From the NCBI GenBank assembly GCA_049614485.1, contig JBMZDR010000001.1, positions 62,001 to 126,000 of the forward strand: a stretch of 64,000 bases of DNA, written 5' to 3'. Under the pieces are notes generated by a model. That model had not been told where the DNA came from, ran no database searches, and saw only the letters and a list, made by a program, of their open reading frames with translations. A program made the translations under genes and the position numbers. This stretch comes from GCA-2733415 sp049614485 (GTDB lineage: Bacteria; Bacteroidota; Bacteroidia; Flavobacteriales; Flavobacteriaceae). Shown piece after piece: positions 36,285-46,446 of this stretch. Position 1 is the stretch's first letter. Each line of letters starts with the position of its first letter.

Positions 36285-37577
36285 TTATTTTATAGTAATC
36301 AGATAGTAGGTTTTTTTTCCGCGTTGTAGCAACACAAACTTATTATTGATGACATCTTGAGGTGTTATTGTGTAGTCTTCTTTTACTTTTTCTTTGTTTA
36401 CAGAAATGGCGTTTTCTTTTAAAGCACGTCGGGCATCACCATTAGATTTTAAAAATCCGGTTTTAGCAGCTAGGGCGCCAATCATGTCTAAGCCATTGTC
36501 AATATCTGCTTTAGATACTTCAGCCTGTGTAACGCCATCAAACACATCTAAAAATGTTTGCTCGTCTAATGTCATCAGGTCTTCAGAGGTCGATTTTCCA
36601 AACAAAATATTTGAGGCTTTTATAGCGCTCTCTAAATCTTCTTTTGAATGTACCATGGTAGTGACTTCCTCTGCAACTTTCTTTTGCAGCAATCTTAAGT
36701 GTGGTGCTTCTTTATGCTCTGCAATTAAAGAGTCAATAGTGCTCTTGTTTAAAAAAGTAAATATTTTAATGTAATTTTCAGCATCTTCATCTGAGGCGTT
36801 TAGCCAATATTGGTAAAATTTATAAGGAGATGTTCTGTGTCTGTCTAACCAGATATTACCGCCTTCGGTTTTTCCGAATTTTGTACCGTCGGCTTTGGTA
36901 ATTAATGGGCATGTCATGGCATAAGCTTTTCCTCCTGCAACACGTCGCACTAGTTCTGTACCGGTAGTAATGTTTCCCCATTGGTCTGAGCCACCCATTT
37001 GAATTTTACAATTCTTTTCTCTGTATAGGTGTAAGAAATCATAGCCTTGAAACAGTTGGTATGTAAACTCTGTAAATGACATCCCTACTTTAGATTCTGC
37101 GCCTAAGCGTTTTTTTACAGAATCTTTAGCCATCATATAATTTACAGTAATGTGTTTACCAATATCACGTGCAAAATCAATGAATGAAAAATCTTTCATC
37201 CAATCGTAGTTATTTACCAATTCGGCTTTGTTTGAAATGTCCGAATTAAAATCGATAAAACGTTCTAATTGACGTTTAATTCCTGCAATGTTTTTAGCAA
37301 GAGTTTCTTCGTTTAACAAATTACGTTCAGCAGATTTTCCTGAAGGGTCACCAATCATTCCTGTGGCGCCACCTACCAAAGCAATAGGCGTGTGCCCCGC
37401 TTTTTGAAAATGCATTAAAATGATGATTGGCACCAAACTACCAATGTGAAGAGATTCTCCAGTTGGGTCAAAACCGATATAACCAGCAGTAGATTCTTTT
37501 AAAAGTAACTCCTCAGTTTCTGGCATTATATCATGGAGCATGCCTCTCCAACGTAATTCGTCTACAAAATTCATCAT
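36285..37577 (-). CDS. tyrS: Tyrosyl-tRNA synthetase
   Basis: Class I synthetase. The HIGH-type motif reads LHIGSLVP (about 41-48); tyrosine-pocket and dimer segments include GSDQWGNITTGTELVRR; the KMSKS-type loop is KFGKTEGGN. The C-terminal S4 RNA-binding domain occupies about the last 70 residues (NGDARRALKENAISVNKEKV). The 430-residue length is normal. Starts at 37577 or 37574 (tandem Met) are equivalent. It is divergent from the epimerase gene. Confidence 0.98.
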   Translation of the reverse strand: MMNFVDELRWRGMLHDIMPETEELLLKESTAGYIGFDPTGESLHIGSLVPIIILMHFQKAGHTPIALVGGATGMIGDPSGKSAERNLLNEETLAKNIAGIKRQLERFIDFNSDISNKAELVNNYDWMKDFSFIDFARDIGKHITVNYMMAKDSVKKRLGAESKVGMSFTEFTYQLFQGYDFLHLYREKNCKIQMGGSDQWGNITTGTELVRRVAGGKAYAMTCPLITKADGTKFGKTEGGNIWLDRHRTSPYKFYQYWLNASDEDAENYIKIFTFLNKSTIDSLIAEHKEAPHLRLLQKKVAEEVTTMVHSKEDLESAIKASNILFGKSTSEDLMTLDEQTFLDVFDGVTQAEVSKADIDNGLDMIGALAAKTGFLKSNGDARRALKENAISVNKEKVKEDYTITPQDVINNKFVLLQRGKKTYYLITIK

Positions 37578-37596
37578 ATATCAACTAAAATTTACG

Positions 37597-37604
37597 CAAA
37601 TATA
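37597..37604 (-). promoter_or_regulatory. Promoter -7 box for tyrS
   Basis: TATATTTG on the minus strand matches TAnnTTTG, 20 bases before the tyrS start. Confidence 0.5.
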
Positions 37605-37638
37605 ATTGTATAAAATGAAAAAAGACTAATTTGGCTTT

Positions 37639-38646
37639 ATGATTTTAGTTACAGGAGGAACAGGGTTATTGGGCGCACATGTGTTATGTAAATTAGCAGC
37701 GCAACAGAAAAGTGTTAGGGCTATTTATAGAACTAAATCAAGCTTAAAAATGGTTCAAAACGTATTTTCATATTATTCCAAGTCACCAGAGGTTTTATTT
37801 GATAGTATTGAATGGGTTGAAGCTGATATTACAGATGTGCCTGCGTTAGATGCAGCGTTTAAAAACGTTAATCAAGTGTATCATTGCGCAGCAAATTTAT
37901 CATTTAACTCAAAAGATTATTTGCTATCAAGAACTGTAAATGTTGTTGGAACCGCAAATATTGTCAACCTGTGTTTAAGTCATAATATTGAAAAATTATG
38001 TCATGTAAGTTCTATAGCTACTTTAGGAGAAGACACTACGGCACCAATAAAAGAAACGACTCCCTGGAATCCGGAAAATAATAAGCACAATATTTATGCA
38101 ATTACTAAATACGATGCTGAACTTGAAGTTTGGCGTGGTGTGCAGGAAGGTTTAGATGTTATTATTGTTAATCCGGGAGTTATATTAGGTTCTGGGTTTT
38201 GGAATAGTGGTACAGGCGAAATTTTTAAAAAAGTTGCAAACGGGTTTAAGTATACTACTTCAGGAACCGTTGGGGTTGTAGATGTCAATGATGTTGCTAA
38301 AACCATGATACGTCTAACGGATTCAAACATTGTTAATGAACAGTTTATTGTTGTTTCTGAAAATATAACCTATCGTAAATTGATAGAAACCATTGCGAAA
38401 TCTTTAGGGAAATCTAGCCTGCTTAAAGAGGTGAAGCGTTGGCAACTGCTGGTGTACTTGCAACTGGATAAGCTACAAAGCATTTTAACATCTAGAAAAA
38501 GAAGCCTTTACAAAGCAAATATTAACTCGGCATTTAAAACATTAAAATACGACAGTTCTAAATTAAAAAATGTATTAGAGTTTGATTTTGTATTGGTAAC
38601 TGCTAGTGTTACTAGTATTGTAGCTAATTATAAAAAAGAGCACTAG
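37639..38646 (+). CDS. NAD-dependent epimerase/dehydratase family protein (extended SDR)
   Basis: Rossmann-fold oxidoreductase of the extended short-chain family, 335 residues. The nucleotide site is ILVTGGTGLLGAHV at the N terminus; AANLSFNSKD and HVSSIATLG follow; the catalytic pair appears as Tyr and Lys in NIYAITKYDAEL; NPGVILGSG sits at the substrate side. The substrate is unknown; similar proteins act on nucleotide sugars, dihydroflavonol-like or steroid-like compounds. It meets the GH3 gene tail to tail with a 4-base overlap. Confidence 0.9.
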   Translation: MILVTGGTGLLGAHVLCKLAAQQKSVRAIYRTKSSLKMVQNVFSYYSKSPEVLFDSIEWVEADITDVPALDAAFKNVNQVYHCAANLSFNSKDYLLSRTVNVVGTANIVNLCLSHNIEKLCHVSSIATLGEDTTAPIKETTPWNPENNKHNIYAITKYDAELEVWRGVQEGLDVIIVNPGVILGSGFWNSGTGEIFKKVANGFKYTTSGTVGVVDVNDVAKTMIRLTDSNIVNEQFIVVSENITYRKLIETIAKSLGKSSLLKEVKRWQLLVYLQLDKLQSILTSRKRSLYKANINSAFKTLKYDSSKLKNVLEFDFVLVTASVTSIVANYKKEH

Positions 38647-40154
38647 TTGTTTTCTAATAACTCTTCAATAAAGTGTCTTGAGTTGGATAGGCGCGCAATT
38701 TTATTTTGCCCTCCTAATTTGCTATTACTTTTTAACCAATTGTAAAACAAATTGGTTTTGGCAATATGAACTTTAGGTTGGTTTAAAGTAATGTTGTTAA
38801 AGCGTTTGGCTTCATAGTCTGAGTTTAATGATTTTAAAGCATTATCTAATAACTCAGAAAAATAAGCAATATTTTCAGGAGGGGTTTTAAATTCAATAAG
38901 CCATTCATGAGCTCCTTTGTTTTTACCGTCCATAAAGATTGGTGCTGCGGTATATTCTTTAATTTCAGAATTGGTTTTTTCGCATGTAATTTTTAAAGCT
39001 TCATCTGTGTTTTCAATCATTAACTCTTCACCAAATACATTAATGTGGTGTTTGGTTCTGCCTGTAACCTTAATTCTATACGGACTTATTGATGTAAAAC
39101 GTACTGTGTCGCCAATTTGATAGCGCCACAATCCGGCATTTGTGGTAATGATAACGGCATAATTCACACCAATTTCAACTTCACTTAAGGGCATCATTTT
39201 TTGCTGACTTGTGCCGTAAGTACGCATATCTGAAAACTCATAAAAGATACCATAATCTAACATTAATAGTAACTCTGAAGAGTCGTTTCTATCTTGTATG
39301 GCAAAGAATCCTTCAGAAGCATTGTAAATTTCATAGTATTTGAAACTATTTTTAGGCAGTAGTTTTTTATACTGATCTCTATATGGCTCAAAACTTACTC
39401 CACCATGAAAATACACTTCTAAGTTTTCCCAAACATCTAAAAGGTGCTTGTTTTTGGTGGTTTCTAAAACTTGGTTTAGCAATACGAGCATCCAGGAGGG
39501 CACGCCAGCTAAACTGGTAACATTTTCATTTATTGTTTCATCAACAATGGCTTGAAGTTTTGTTTCCCAGCTGTCCATTAATGACACTTTACTGCTTGGG
39601 GTAGAACTAAACTCAGCCCAAAAGGGCATATTGTCAATAAGTATGGCCGATAAATCACCAAAAACAGTCCCATTTTCTTGGTACAGTTCTTTACTGCCAC
39701 CCAAGCGCAAGCCTTTTCCGGTAAATAATTGTGAATTTTCATTATTGTTTAAGTATAAACAAAGCAAGTCTTTACTGCCTTTGTAATGGCAGTCATCTAA
39801 GGATTCTTGGCTTACGGGAATAAATTTACTTTTTGCATTTGTTGTACCGCTAGATTTTGCAAACCACTTAATAGAAGATTCCCAAAATAATTGCTGCTCA
39901 CCTCTTCGTGATCTGGTAATTAATGGTTCCATATCTTCATAGGAAACAACAGGTATGCGTGCTACAAAATCCTCGTAGGTTCTAATAGACTTAAAATCAT
40001 ATTGTTTGCCTATGGCAGTGTTTTTAGATTTTTGTAATAACCCAAATAATAATTCATGTTGTACTTCATTAGGGTATTTGGAAAAGAATTCTATTTGGTG
40101 AATTCGTTTTTTTAAAAACCAAGAGACTACAGAATTTACTAACGGAATTGGCAT
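38643..40154 (-). CDS. GH3 auxin-responsive promoter family protein
   Basis: Acyl-adenylate-forming enzyme of the GH3 fold, 503 residues. ATP-site motif KSSGTTNAKSKFIPVS (about 92-107), YNASEGFFAIQ and GLWRYQIGDTVRFT are family signatures. Plant GH3 enzymes couple amino acids to jasmonate or auxin; the bacterial substrate is unknown, and the plant role should not be assumed. It is divergent from the DUF2797 gene and convergent with the epimerase. Confidence 0.92.
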   Translation of the reverse strand: MPIPLVNSVVSWFLKKRIHQIEFFSKYPNEVQHELLFGLLQKSKNTAIGKQYDFKSIRTYEDFVARIPVVSYEDMEPLITRSRRGEQQLFWESSIKWFAKSSGTTNAKSKFIPVSQESLDDCHYKGSKDLLCLYLNNNENSQLFTGKGLRLGGSKELYQENGTVFGDLSAILIDNMPFWAEFSSTPSSKVSLMDSWETKLQAIVDETINENVTSLAGVPSWMLVLLNQVLETTKNKHLLDVWENLEVYFHGGVSFEPYRDQYKKLLPKNSFKYYEIYNASEGFFAIQDRNDSSELLLMLDYGIFYEFSDMRTYGTSQQKMMPLSEVEIGVNYAVIITTNAGLWRYQIGDTVRFTSISPYRIKVTGRTKHHINVFGEELMIENTDEALKITCEKTNSEIKEYTAAPIFMDGKNKGAHEWLIEFKTPPENIAYFSELLDNALKSLNSDYEAKRFNNITLNQPKVHIAKTNLFYNWLKSNSKLGGQNKIARLSNSRHFIEELLENN

Positions 40155-40198
40155 AAATAATTTATCTTTAGCCCTAAATTTACTATAAAAATATTGAT

Positions 40199-40993
40199 AT
40201 GCAATACCACGGTGTTTTACAAAAAATGCAAACAGATTTACAAGAAACTATACAGTATTATATGGTGTTTGAAAATGATGTTGTTAACGTAAACCAGTTG
40301 TTGGATAAAAAAATTACAATTTCTTTTGATAAGTATCAGTGTATGAATTGTGCGAAAGACAAAGAAATTTACCGTCAAGGCTTTTGTAAATCTTGTTTTT
40401 TTGAAGCTCCTCAAGCAGGTGATTGGATTATGCACCCCGAAAAATCTACCGCACATTTAGGAATTGCAGATAGAGATTTAGAGTTTGAACAACGCGTGCA
40501 ATTACAGCCACATATTGTGTATTTGGCTTTAAGTAGCAATGTAAAAGTTGGCGTAACGCGTAAAACTCAAGTGCCAACACGTTGGATTGATCAAGGAGCA
40601 ATACAAGCCTTACCAATTTTAGAAACTCCTAACAGGTACTTGGCGGGTATTGCAGAAGTGGCTTTAAAAAACCATGTTGCCGATAAAACCAATTGGCGTG
40701 CGATGCTAAAAAATGAAGTAACTGAAGCTGATTTACTTGATGTTAAGAAAAGTTTGCAAAATGTCTTACCGGAAGATGTCAAACCCTATGTTTTAAATGA
40801 CGCTAACATAATGAACTTAAATTTCCCGGTATTGACACATCCCTTAAAAGTTAAGAGTTTAAACCTCTCAAAAACACCAGACTATTCAGGTGTTTTGAAA
40901 GGTATAAAGGGACAGTATCTAATTTTTGAAGATAATACGGTTTTTAATGTGCGTAATAATGAAGGGTTGGTAGTTAACTTTAATATAGTATAA
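40199..40993 (+). CDS. DUF2797 protein with a Cys4 zinc-finger-like motif
   Basis: 264-residue cytosolic protein of the DUF2797 family, function unknown. A four-Cys cluster CMNCAKDKEIYRQGFCKSC (about 47-65) looks like a zinc site. It is followed by HLGIADRDLEFEQRVQLQPHIVYLALSS and KVGVTRKTQVPTRWIDQGA, a region resembling GIY-YIG-like folds in layout (VYLALSSNVKVGVTR), though this link is tentative. It is monocistronic and divergent from GH3. Confidence 0.88.
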   Translation: MQYHGVLQKMQTDLQETIQYYMVFENDVVNVNQLLDKKITISFDKYQCMNCAKDKEIYRQGFCKSCFFEAPQAGDWIMHPEKSTAHLGIADRDLEFEQRVQLQPHIVYLALSSNVKVGVTRKTQVPTRWIDQGAIQALPILETPNRYLAGIAEVALKNHVADKTNWRAMLKNEVTEADLLDVKKSLQNVLPEDVKPYVLNDANIMNLNFPVLTHPLKVKSLNLSKTPDYSGVLKGIKGQYLIFEDNTVFNVRNNEGLVVNFNIV

Positions 40994-41045
40994 CTGGTTT
41001 TTTAGGTTACGAAACGCCTTCAATTATATAGCTACTAATCTGTTT

Positions 41046-43670
41046 TTATTTAGCGGTATCTTTTTTCTTTTTATTGCCAAATAGTCCGCCAAGTACATTT
41101 TTTACGCCATCTTTTATAGGGTCTTTAACAGCAGTAGTGTCTTTAGGGGTATTGCTAGTGTTTGTATTGTTGCCATTACCTAATACACCGCCAATCACAT
41201 CGCCTAAGGCATTCGTTCCTTGTCCTATAAGTTTGTCTTTTTGTACTTGTATTAATTGCTGGGTTAAATTAGCCACGGATTGTTTCATATCTGTTTTTAC
41301 CAACGGGTTGGTAACTGTGCCACCAATAGAAGCTATTAATGGTACTTTGATGTTTTTAATATCGTCATCACTTAATTTTGATAAGATGTCGCCAACTTGA
41401 TTTCCAAAATACTTTGCAGGAACATCAAAAGTTGCGGTATAGGCTAAGTCATTGTTAAAGCCATGTGACCCTCCTATTTCAATATTAATATCTTGGTAAG
41501 CTACTGTAAATGGTTTAATGGCTACTTTTCCGTTTTCAAATGATAAGGCTGTTTTTATATCGTTTAAATTAAGTTTTTTAAAATCAATAAATGTTATTTT
41601 ATTATTCAGTGCGCTAAGGGCTGCAGATTTTTCTGTATTTATTTGTTTGGTTAGTATTTCAGCTAATGCATTACCGGTTAGCGTGTTTAGATTTGGAGAA
41701 AATTCATCATCTAAGCTTCCTTTTAAGTTTAAAGTTGTGTTGAGTTTTCCGTCTAAAATATTAGCTATTGGAGCAATACTTGTTAGCAGATCCATTCCTT
41801 TAAACGATTTTGAAATGTCAAACTCATCAATACCTAAATTCAAGTTAAAGTTAGGTTTTTCATTTTTGGTAGACACATTACCATTAATACTCATGGTACC
41901 ATCAAACATCTGAGTGGTTAAGTTGCTAATGGTTACAGTTTCATCTTTGATTAATAAATCACCTTTTACATTTTCTAGAACCAAGTTGTCATAAATTACC
42001 TTTTTAGCATTTGCGGAAATTTTAGCATCTAAAAATCCAGGTATTTTTAGCCCATCACCTTTTTCTGATTCTTTTTGAGTATTGTCTTTATCAGTAGTGT
42101 TATCTACCATAAAATTATTGACATTAAATAAATTTGAGTTGACTTTAAAGTCACCTTTCAATGTTTTATTACTAAATAAAAACCCCATTAAATTATGTAG
42201 AGTTCCTGTACCATTAATGTCACTTTCGCCACTTTTCAAATCCAGTTTATTTAATGCAATGCGTTGGGGTGTAAATGCAACAATAGCTTCCGAAATAAAA
42301 ATTGGGTTTACGATATCTTTTGAGGCAAATTTAAAATCAGTAATGCTAAAACCTCCATTGTTTTTTATGTGTTCATAGCGGCTACTTTCAATAGCGCTTT
42401 GAGAAAAAGCAGTATGTAAATTAGCTTTTAATATACCGTTTAAATCGTTGTCTAACTTAATAGGGTATGCTTTAGAAATATTTTCTAAATTTAAGGTGCC
42501 ATCCAAATTCATGTCAACGAACAAATCACTGAGTAAGTTTGCTATTTTTCCGTTAGCACTAAATTTATCTTGGTCTATTTGAAAAGATAACTTTTTAAGG
42601 CTTAAATGGGTGTTTTCTTTTTTGCCTGTAGTATTGGTTAGTGAGGTGTTAAGATTAATGTTAGTAACGCTTTTTGGTAAATCAGGGTATTTGAATGAGG
42701 CGTTTTTTGAAATAATATTGATATCAAACATAGGAATATGATTGTCATCAATAATACCTTTAGTTGTACCGTTAATTGTAAAACTTCCATTGGTTTTTAC
42801 CTTAGAAATGTCTTTAGAGTATTCGGCAGGCAATAAGGCTAAGAAGTTTTTAAAATCAGAGGTAGGTGTGTTGAATTTTAAATCAAGCTCTGTGTTGGTT
42901 TTGTTTAGTTTTACAAAACCATCAAACACTAATTGCAATTGGTTTAATGTAAATGAGTTGTCAAGGAAACTGTATTTTTGTTGTTCTTGATCAATTTCTA
43001 AATCGGCCTTTAGAGCAATAGTGTTGTTGTTTAAGTAGTTAGAATTACCTTTGCTAACTGAAATGTTTGATGTTGTATTTGTTTTTAAACTTGATAACAT
43101 CGCAGATAAATCACCAGATCCGGAATGGTTAAATTCTGAGAGTTTTAAATTTAATTCTGATGCCTGATCATTATAATTTATGAGTGTATTGGTTATAGCA
43201 TACTCTTTAATAGAAAATGAAAATCCAGACTTAGACGTTTCGGTTGTAGTATCTGTGTTTTCAGAGTTTTTTATCGCAATGTCATAATTGGTAACCCCAT
43301 TTTTATCACTAACAATGTTTACCAAAGCATTATCAATAGTAAATGCGTCAATGCCAATAACATCATCAGCAGTTTTTAAAAGTCCGTTTAAAGGCATTTT
43401 TAACGCAATTTCGTTGGCGTATAGCAAAGTATCTCCTTTAAATGGTTCAAAATTAACAATGCTAAGGTCCTCAATTATTAGTCCTGCTTTAGGGAATGTG
43501 CTCACAATGCTAATGTCAATGTCAGAAAAATCTACTGTCGCATTAATGTTTTTATTGATTTGAACCTTGATGATTTCGGCAAATTTATCTTTAAAAAGAA
43601 TAGGTACTGCAATAGCCAAAATGGTAATGAGCAAGAATAAAATTCCAAATATTTTTAACGCTTTTTTCAT
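41046..43670 (-). CDS. AsmA-like envelope protein
   Basis: Large AsmA/TamB-related protein, 874 residues. One N-terminal membrane segment (about 5-25), then KFAEIIKVQINKNINATVDFSDIDISIVSTFPKAG, the classic AsmA opening, then long repeats of beta-strand pattern (LDGTLNLENI, LNLKGSLDDEF, NGNVST). Proteins of this class form a hydrophobic groove across the periplasm and are thought to carry phospholipids to the outer membrane. The C terminus is low-complexity (Gly/Asn/Lys rich). ATG 43670 is preferred to an upstream TTG. It is monocistronic. Confidence 0.88.
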   Translation of the reverse strand: MKKALKIFGILFLLITILAIAVPILFKDKFAEIIKVQINKNINATVDFSDIDISIVSTFPKAGLIIEDLSIVNFEPFKGDTLLYANEIALKMPLNGLLKTADDVIGIDAFTIDNALVNIVSDKNGVTNYDIAIKNSENTDTTTETSKSGFSFSIKEYAITNTLINYNDQASELNLKLSEFNHSGSGDLSAMLSSLKTNTTSNISVSKGNSNYLNNNTIALKADLEIDQEQQKYSFLDNSFTLNQLQLVFDGFVKLNKTNTELDLKFNTPTSDFKNFLALLPAEYSKDISKVKTNGSFTINGTTKGIIDDNHIPMFDINIISKNASFKYPDLPKSVTNINLNTSLTNTTGKKENTHLSLKKLSFQIDQDKFSANGKIANLLSDLFVDMNLDGTLNLENISKAYPIKLDNDLNGILKANLHTAFSQSAIESSRYEHIKNNGGFSITDFKFASKDIVNPIFISEAIVAFTPQRIALNKLDLKSGESDINGTGTLHNLMGFLFSNKTLKGDFKVNSNLFNVNNFMVDNTTDKDNTQKESEKGDGLKIPGFLDAKISANAKKVIYDNLVLENVKGDLLIKDETVTISNLTTQMFDGTMSINGNVSTKNEKPNFNLNLGIDEFDISKSFKGMDLLTSIAPIANILDGKLNTTLNLKGSLDDEFSPNLNTLTGNALAEILTKQINTEKSAALSALNNKITFIDFKKLNLNDIKTALSFENGKVAIKPFTVAYQDINIEIGGSHGFNNDLAYTATFDVPAKYFGNQVGDILSKLSDDDIKNIKVPLIASIGGTVTNPLVKTDMKQSVANLTQQLIQVQKDKLIGQGTNALGDVIGGVLGNGNNTNTSNTPKDTTAVKDPIKDGVKNVLGGLFGNKKKKDTAK

Positions 43671-43825
43671 AACTAACAAGGGTCTATACTAACGGGTTTA
43701 TATTAGCAAAAATACATTAAAAAATAGACAGTTTTGTTAATCAAGGGTTAATGTTTGTGGTTGCTTATATCACTCTTAATGGTTAGCTAAATATAGGGAA
43801 AGTGAGTTTATGTGTAACTTTAAAA

Positions 43826-45829
43826 ATGAAGTGGCTTAATTTTATACTCATAAAACTTACCTGCTGTTTAGTAGCAGGTATTTTAATTGGTTTTTTTTAT
43901 CCAGTAAGTTATACTATTGTGTTAATAGGTTGTGCTGTTGGTTTAATAGTTTGGGTGTTGTTGTTTTTACTGACTGATAATGCTGTTGAGCAACCAATAT
44001 ATCTTGGGGTATCAACATATGCTTTGATGGTTGTTATTGGTGTTTTAGTTGTTACATTTCATACACAAGTAAATCAAAAAAAGCATTATGTAAACAGGGT
44101 GAATGTATCAGCAACTCAAAACATTAAAATTGAGGTGTATAAAAAATTAAAGCCCACTCGTTTTTATAAAAAATATTTAGGTACTGTTGTTTTGTGTGGG
44201 GCTAAAAAAACGACAGGTGTTGTATTGATAAATGCAGATTCAACTCAGGTATTAGATATAGATGATGTGGTTTATGCATCTGTTAAGTTTCAAGAGATTA
44301 ATCCGGCATTGAATCCACATCAATTTGATTATAAATCATACATGCAGAAGCAACAGGTGTTTCATCAAGTGTTTTTAAATGATAAGAATGCTATGTTGTT
44401 ATCGCAAAATAAAACACTACTTGGTTGTGCAAATAAAATTAGAGAGCAGATTAATATCACTTTAAAGCGTTATTCCATTTCTGAAGACAATCTAAGTGTT
44501 ATTAATGCATTATTGCTAGGTCAGCGACAAGACATAAGTAAGAATACTTATAAAAGTTTTACTACATCTGGCACCGTACATATTCTAGCAATTTCTGGAT
44601 TACATATAGGTTTATTACTGTTGTTACTTAGTATAGTGTTTAAGCCGTTTACCTATTTTAAATATGGGAATGTCATGGTGTCAATTAGTATTGTATTGCT
44701 ATTATGGAGCTATGCGTTTATTGTTGGTATGTCAGCTTCTGTAGTTCGTGCTGTAACCATGTTTTCATTATTCACAATAGCTCTTTACAGTCATCGGTTA
44801 ACCAATACTTACAATACATTAGTCATGTCTGCATTTTTGTTATTGTTGTGGGATCCGTATTATGTATTTGATATTGGGTTTCAGATGAGTTACTCAGCAG
44901 TATTTGCAATTATTTGGATAAAGCCATTGTTTGATCAGGTATGGAAACCAAAGTTTTTTATCAGTAAGAAAATGTGGGATGTGTTTAGTGTTACAGTTGC
45001 AGCACAGTTTGGAGTTTTACCATTGTCATTATTTTATTTTCATCAATTTCCGGGTTTGTTTTTTATATCAAATATGGTAATTATTCCGCTACTGGGGTTT
45101 TTGTTAAGCTTGGGGATTATAACTTTAATTTTTGCCTATTTTGGTTGGATTCCAAGTCTGTTATTTGAACTCTTTAATACATGCATTTCAGGGCTGCTCC
45201 GTTTTGTGAGGTTTATATCTGATCAAAACAATTTTATTTTTACACAACTCTCATTTAATGTATGGAACCTTGTAACGTTAGTTATGCTTATTATAAGTAT
45301 TGTCTTGCTTTGTAAAGCATTCTCATACAAAAGAATTGTATTTGTATTATTAAGTGTTGTTTGTGTTCAAGTTGCCTTTATGAGAAACAAATGGTATTCA
45401 CAATCAGAGGTGTTTATTGTTTTTAATCAGTATAAGTCAACTTTAATTGGAGAGAAAATTGGACCAAAGTTTTACTACTCAACACCTCATTTGAGGTATG
45501 CCAAAAGTATAGAAGATTATACAGTAAATGAGTTTGTACAATCTGTTGAAAAGGATACTTTGAGAAATGTTTATCAGTTTAAAGAAACAAACATTTTAGT
45601 AGTAGATAATAACGCAGTTTATAACACGTCTTTTTGTCCTGAAGTAGTTGTGTTAACAGGGTCGCCTAAACTAAATTTAGAACGGTTAATAGATGTTTTA
45701 AACCCGCAATTGGTAGTTGTTGATAATAACAATTATAAAAGTTATGTTGCTCGTTGGAGGCAAACTTGCTTATATCATGGCGTGCCATTCCATCTTACAA
45801 ATGAACAAGGTGCGTTTGTGTTAAAATAA
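43826..45829 (+). CDS. comEC: ComEC/Rec2-family DNA uptake channel
   Basis: Polytopic membrane protein expected to pass single-stranded DNA across the inner membrane. The N-terminal DUF4131-type region (to about 190) is followed by the Competence core: LLLGQRQDISKNTYKSFTTSGTVHILAISGLHIGLL, then GMSASVVRAVTMFS and more segments to about 510. The C-terminal 150 residues resemble a remnant of the ComEC hydrolase domain, but no HxHxDH metal motif is visible, so nuclease activity is doubtful. The start at ATG 43826 gives 667 residues; a GTG at 43802 would add eight. Confidence 0.9.
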   Translation: MKWLNFILIKLTCCLVAGILIGFFYPVSYTIVLIGCAVGLIVWVLLFLLTDNAVEQPIYLGVSTYALMVVIGVLVVTFHTQVNQKKHYVNRVNVSATQNIKIEVYKKLKPTRFYKKYLGTVVLCGAKKTTGVVLINADSTQVLDIDDVVYASVKFQEINPALNPHQFDYKSYMQKQQVFHQVFLNDKNAMLLSQNKTLLGCANKIREQINITLKRYSISEDNLSVINALLLGQRQDISKNTYKSFTTSGTVHILAISGLHIGLLLLLLSIVFKPFTYFKYGNVMVSISIVLLLWSYAFIVGMSASVVRAVTMFSLFTIALYSHRLTNTYNTLVMSAFLLLLWDPYYVFDIGFQMSYSAVFAIIWIKPLFDQVWKPKFFISKKMWDVFSVTVAAQFGVLPLSLFYFHQFPGLFFISNMVIIPLLGFLLSLGIITLIFAYFGWIPSLLFELFNTCISGLLRFVRFISDQNNFIFTQLSFNVWNLVTLVMLIISIVLLCKAFSYKRIVFVLLSVVCVQVAFMRNKWYSQSEVFIVFNQYKSTLIGEKIGPKFYYSTPHLRYAKSIEDYTVNEFVQSVEKDTLRNVYQFKETNILVVDNNAVYNTSFCPEVVVLTGSPKLNLERLIDVLNPQLVVVDNNNYKSYVARWRQTCLYHGVPFHLTNEQGAFVLK

Positions 45830-45830
45830 A

Positions 45831-45863
45831 ACTCCCCTTTTTGTAAACATAGAAAAGGGGAGT
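45831..45863. terminator. Shared terminator of comEC and the thioredoxin-like gene
   Basis: An 11-bp stem ACTCCCCTTTT (45831-45841) with 45853-45863. The T-rich flank (TTTTATTTTAA) is on the minus strand, so it mainly serves the thioredoxin-like gene. Confidence 0.75.
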
Positions 45864-45889
45864 AGTTGTAAGTTTTATAACACTTGGGC

Positions 45890-46354
45890 TTAGCTTTTTG
45901 GTAAAGCAGATGATATACTAGCAATCCATTTTTCAGCACCACCTTTTACATAACCTGTTTTCCCTAAAGGTGTAATGCCTTCAGTTGGTACTTTTCCTTC
46001 ACCAGGACTCATTAACCATATAGTTGGGTAACCTCGAACTTGAAAAGCGCGTTGTAACGCATTGTTTTGTTCAGTAATGTGGCTTGCTAACTTCTTTCTT
46101 TTAGGGAAATCTACAGTTAGAAGCACAACATTTTCTTTTGCCCATTTTTGAAATTCTTTTTTACTAAACACTTCTTTGTCTAGTCTGATACACCAACCAC
46201 ACCAGTCACTACCAGTAAAGTTAGCTAGAATTGGCTTGTTTGTTTTTTTAGAAACCTTAGCGGCTTCTTCAAAATTATCATGCCATTTTAGCTCTTGTGC
46301 TTGAAGGGTTGTAAAACCGATGAACAACAGGGTTGTAATTATTATTTTTTTCAT
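45890..46354 (-). CDS. Exported thioredoxin-like protein
   Basis: 154 residues with a signal peptide ending near LQAQ, then a thioredoxin fold of the thioredoxin_7/DsbD-C type. The redox motif is CGWC in NFTGSDWCGWCIRLDKEVF (about 45-63), with the cis-Pro in RGYPTIWLMSP. It probably works in the periplasm as a reductase or disulfide-handling protein. It stands alone between comEC and the POT transporters. Confidence 0.9.
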   Translation of the reverse strand: MKKIIITTLLFIGFTTLQAQELKWHDNFEEAAKVSKKTNKPILANFTGSDWCGWCIRLDKEVFSKKEFQKWAKENVVLLTVDFPKRKKLASHITEQNNALQRAFQVRGYPTIWLMSPGEGKVPTEGITPLGKTGYVKGGAEKWIASISSALPKS

Positions 46355-46446
46355 TGTCTTTTATTTTTAAATACAGTCGCAAATAACTTGCCACAATTAC
46401 AAAATACTAAAAATGCTTCATGTGAGAGCGTTTCTAGTGAACTTTA

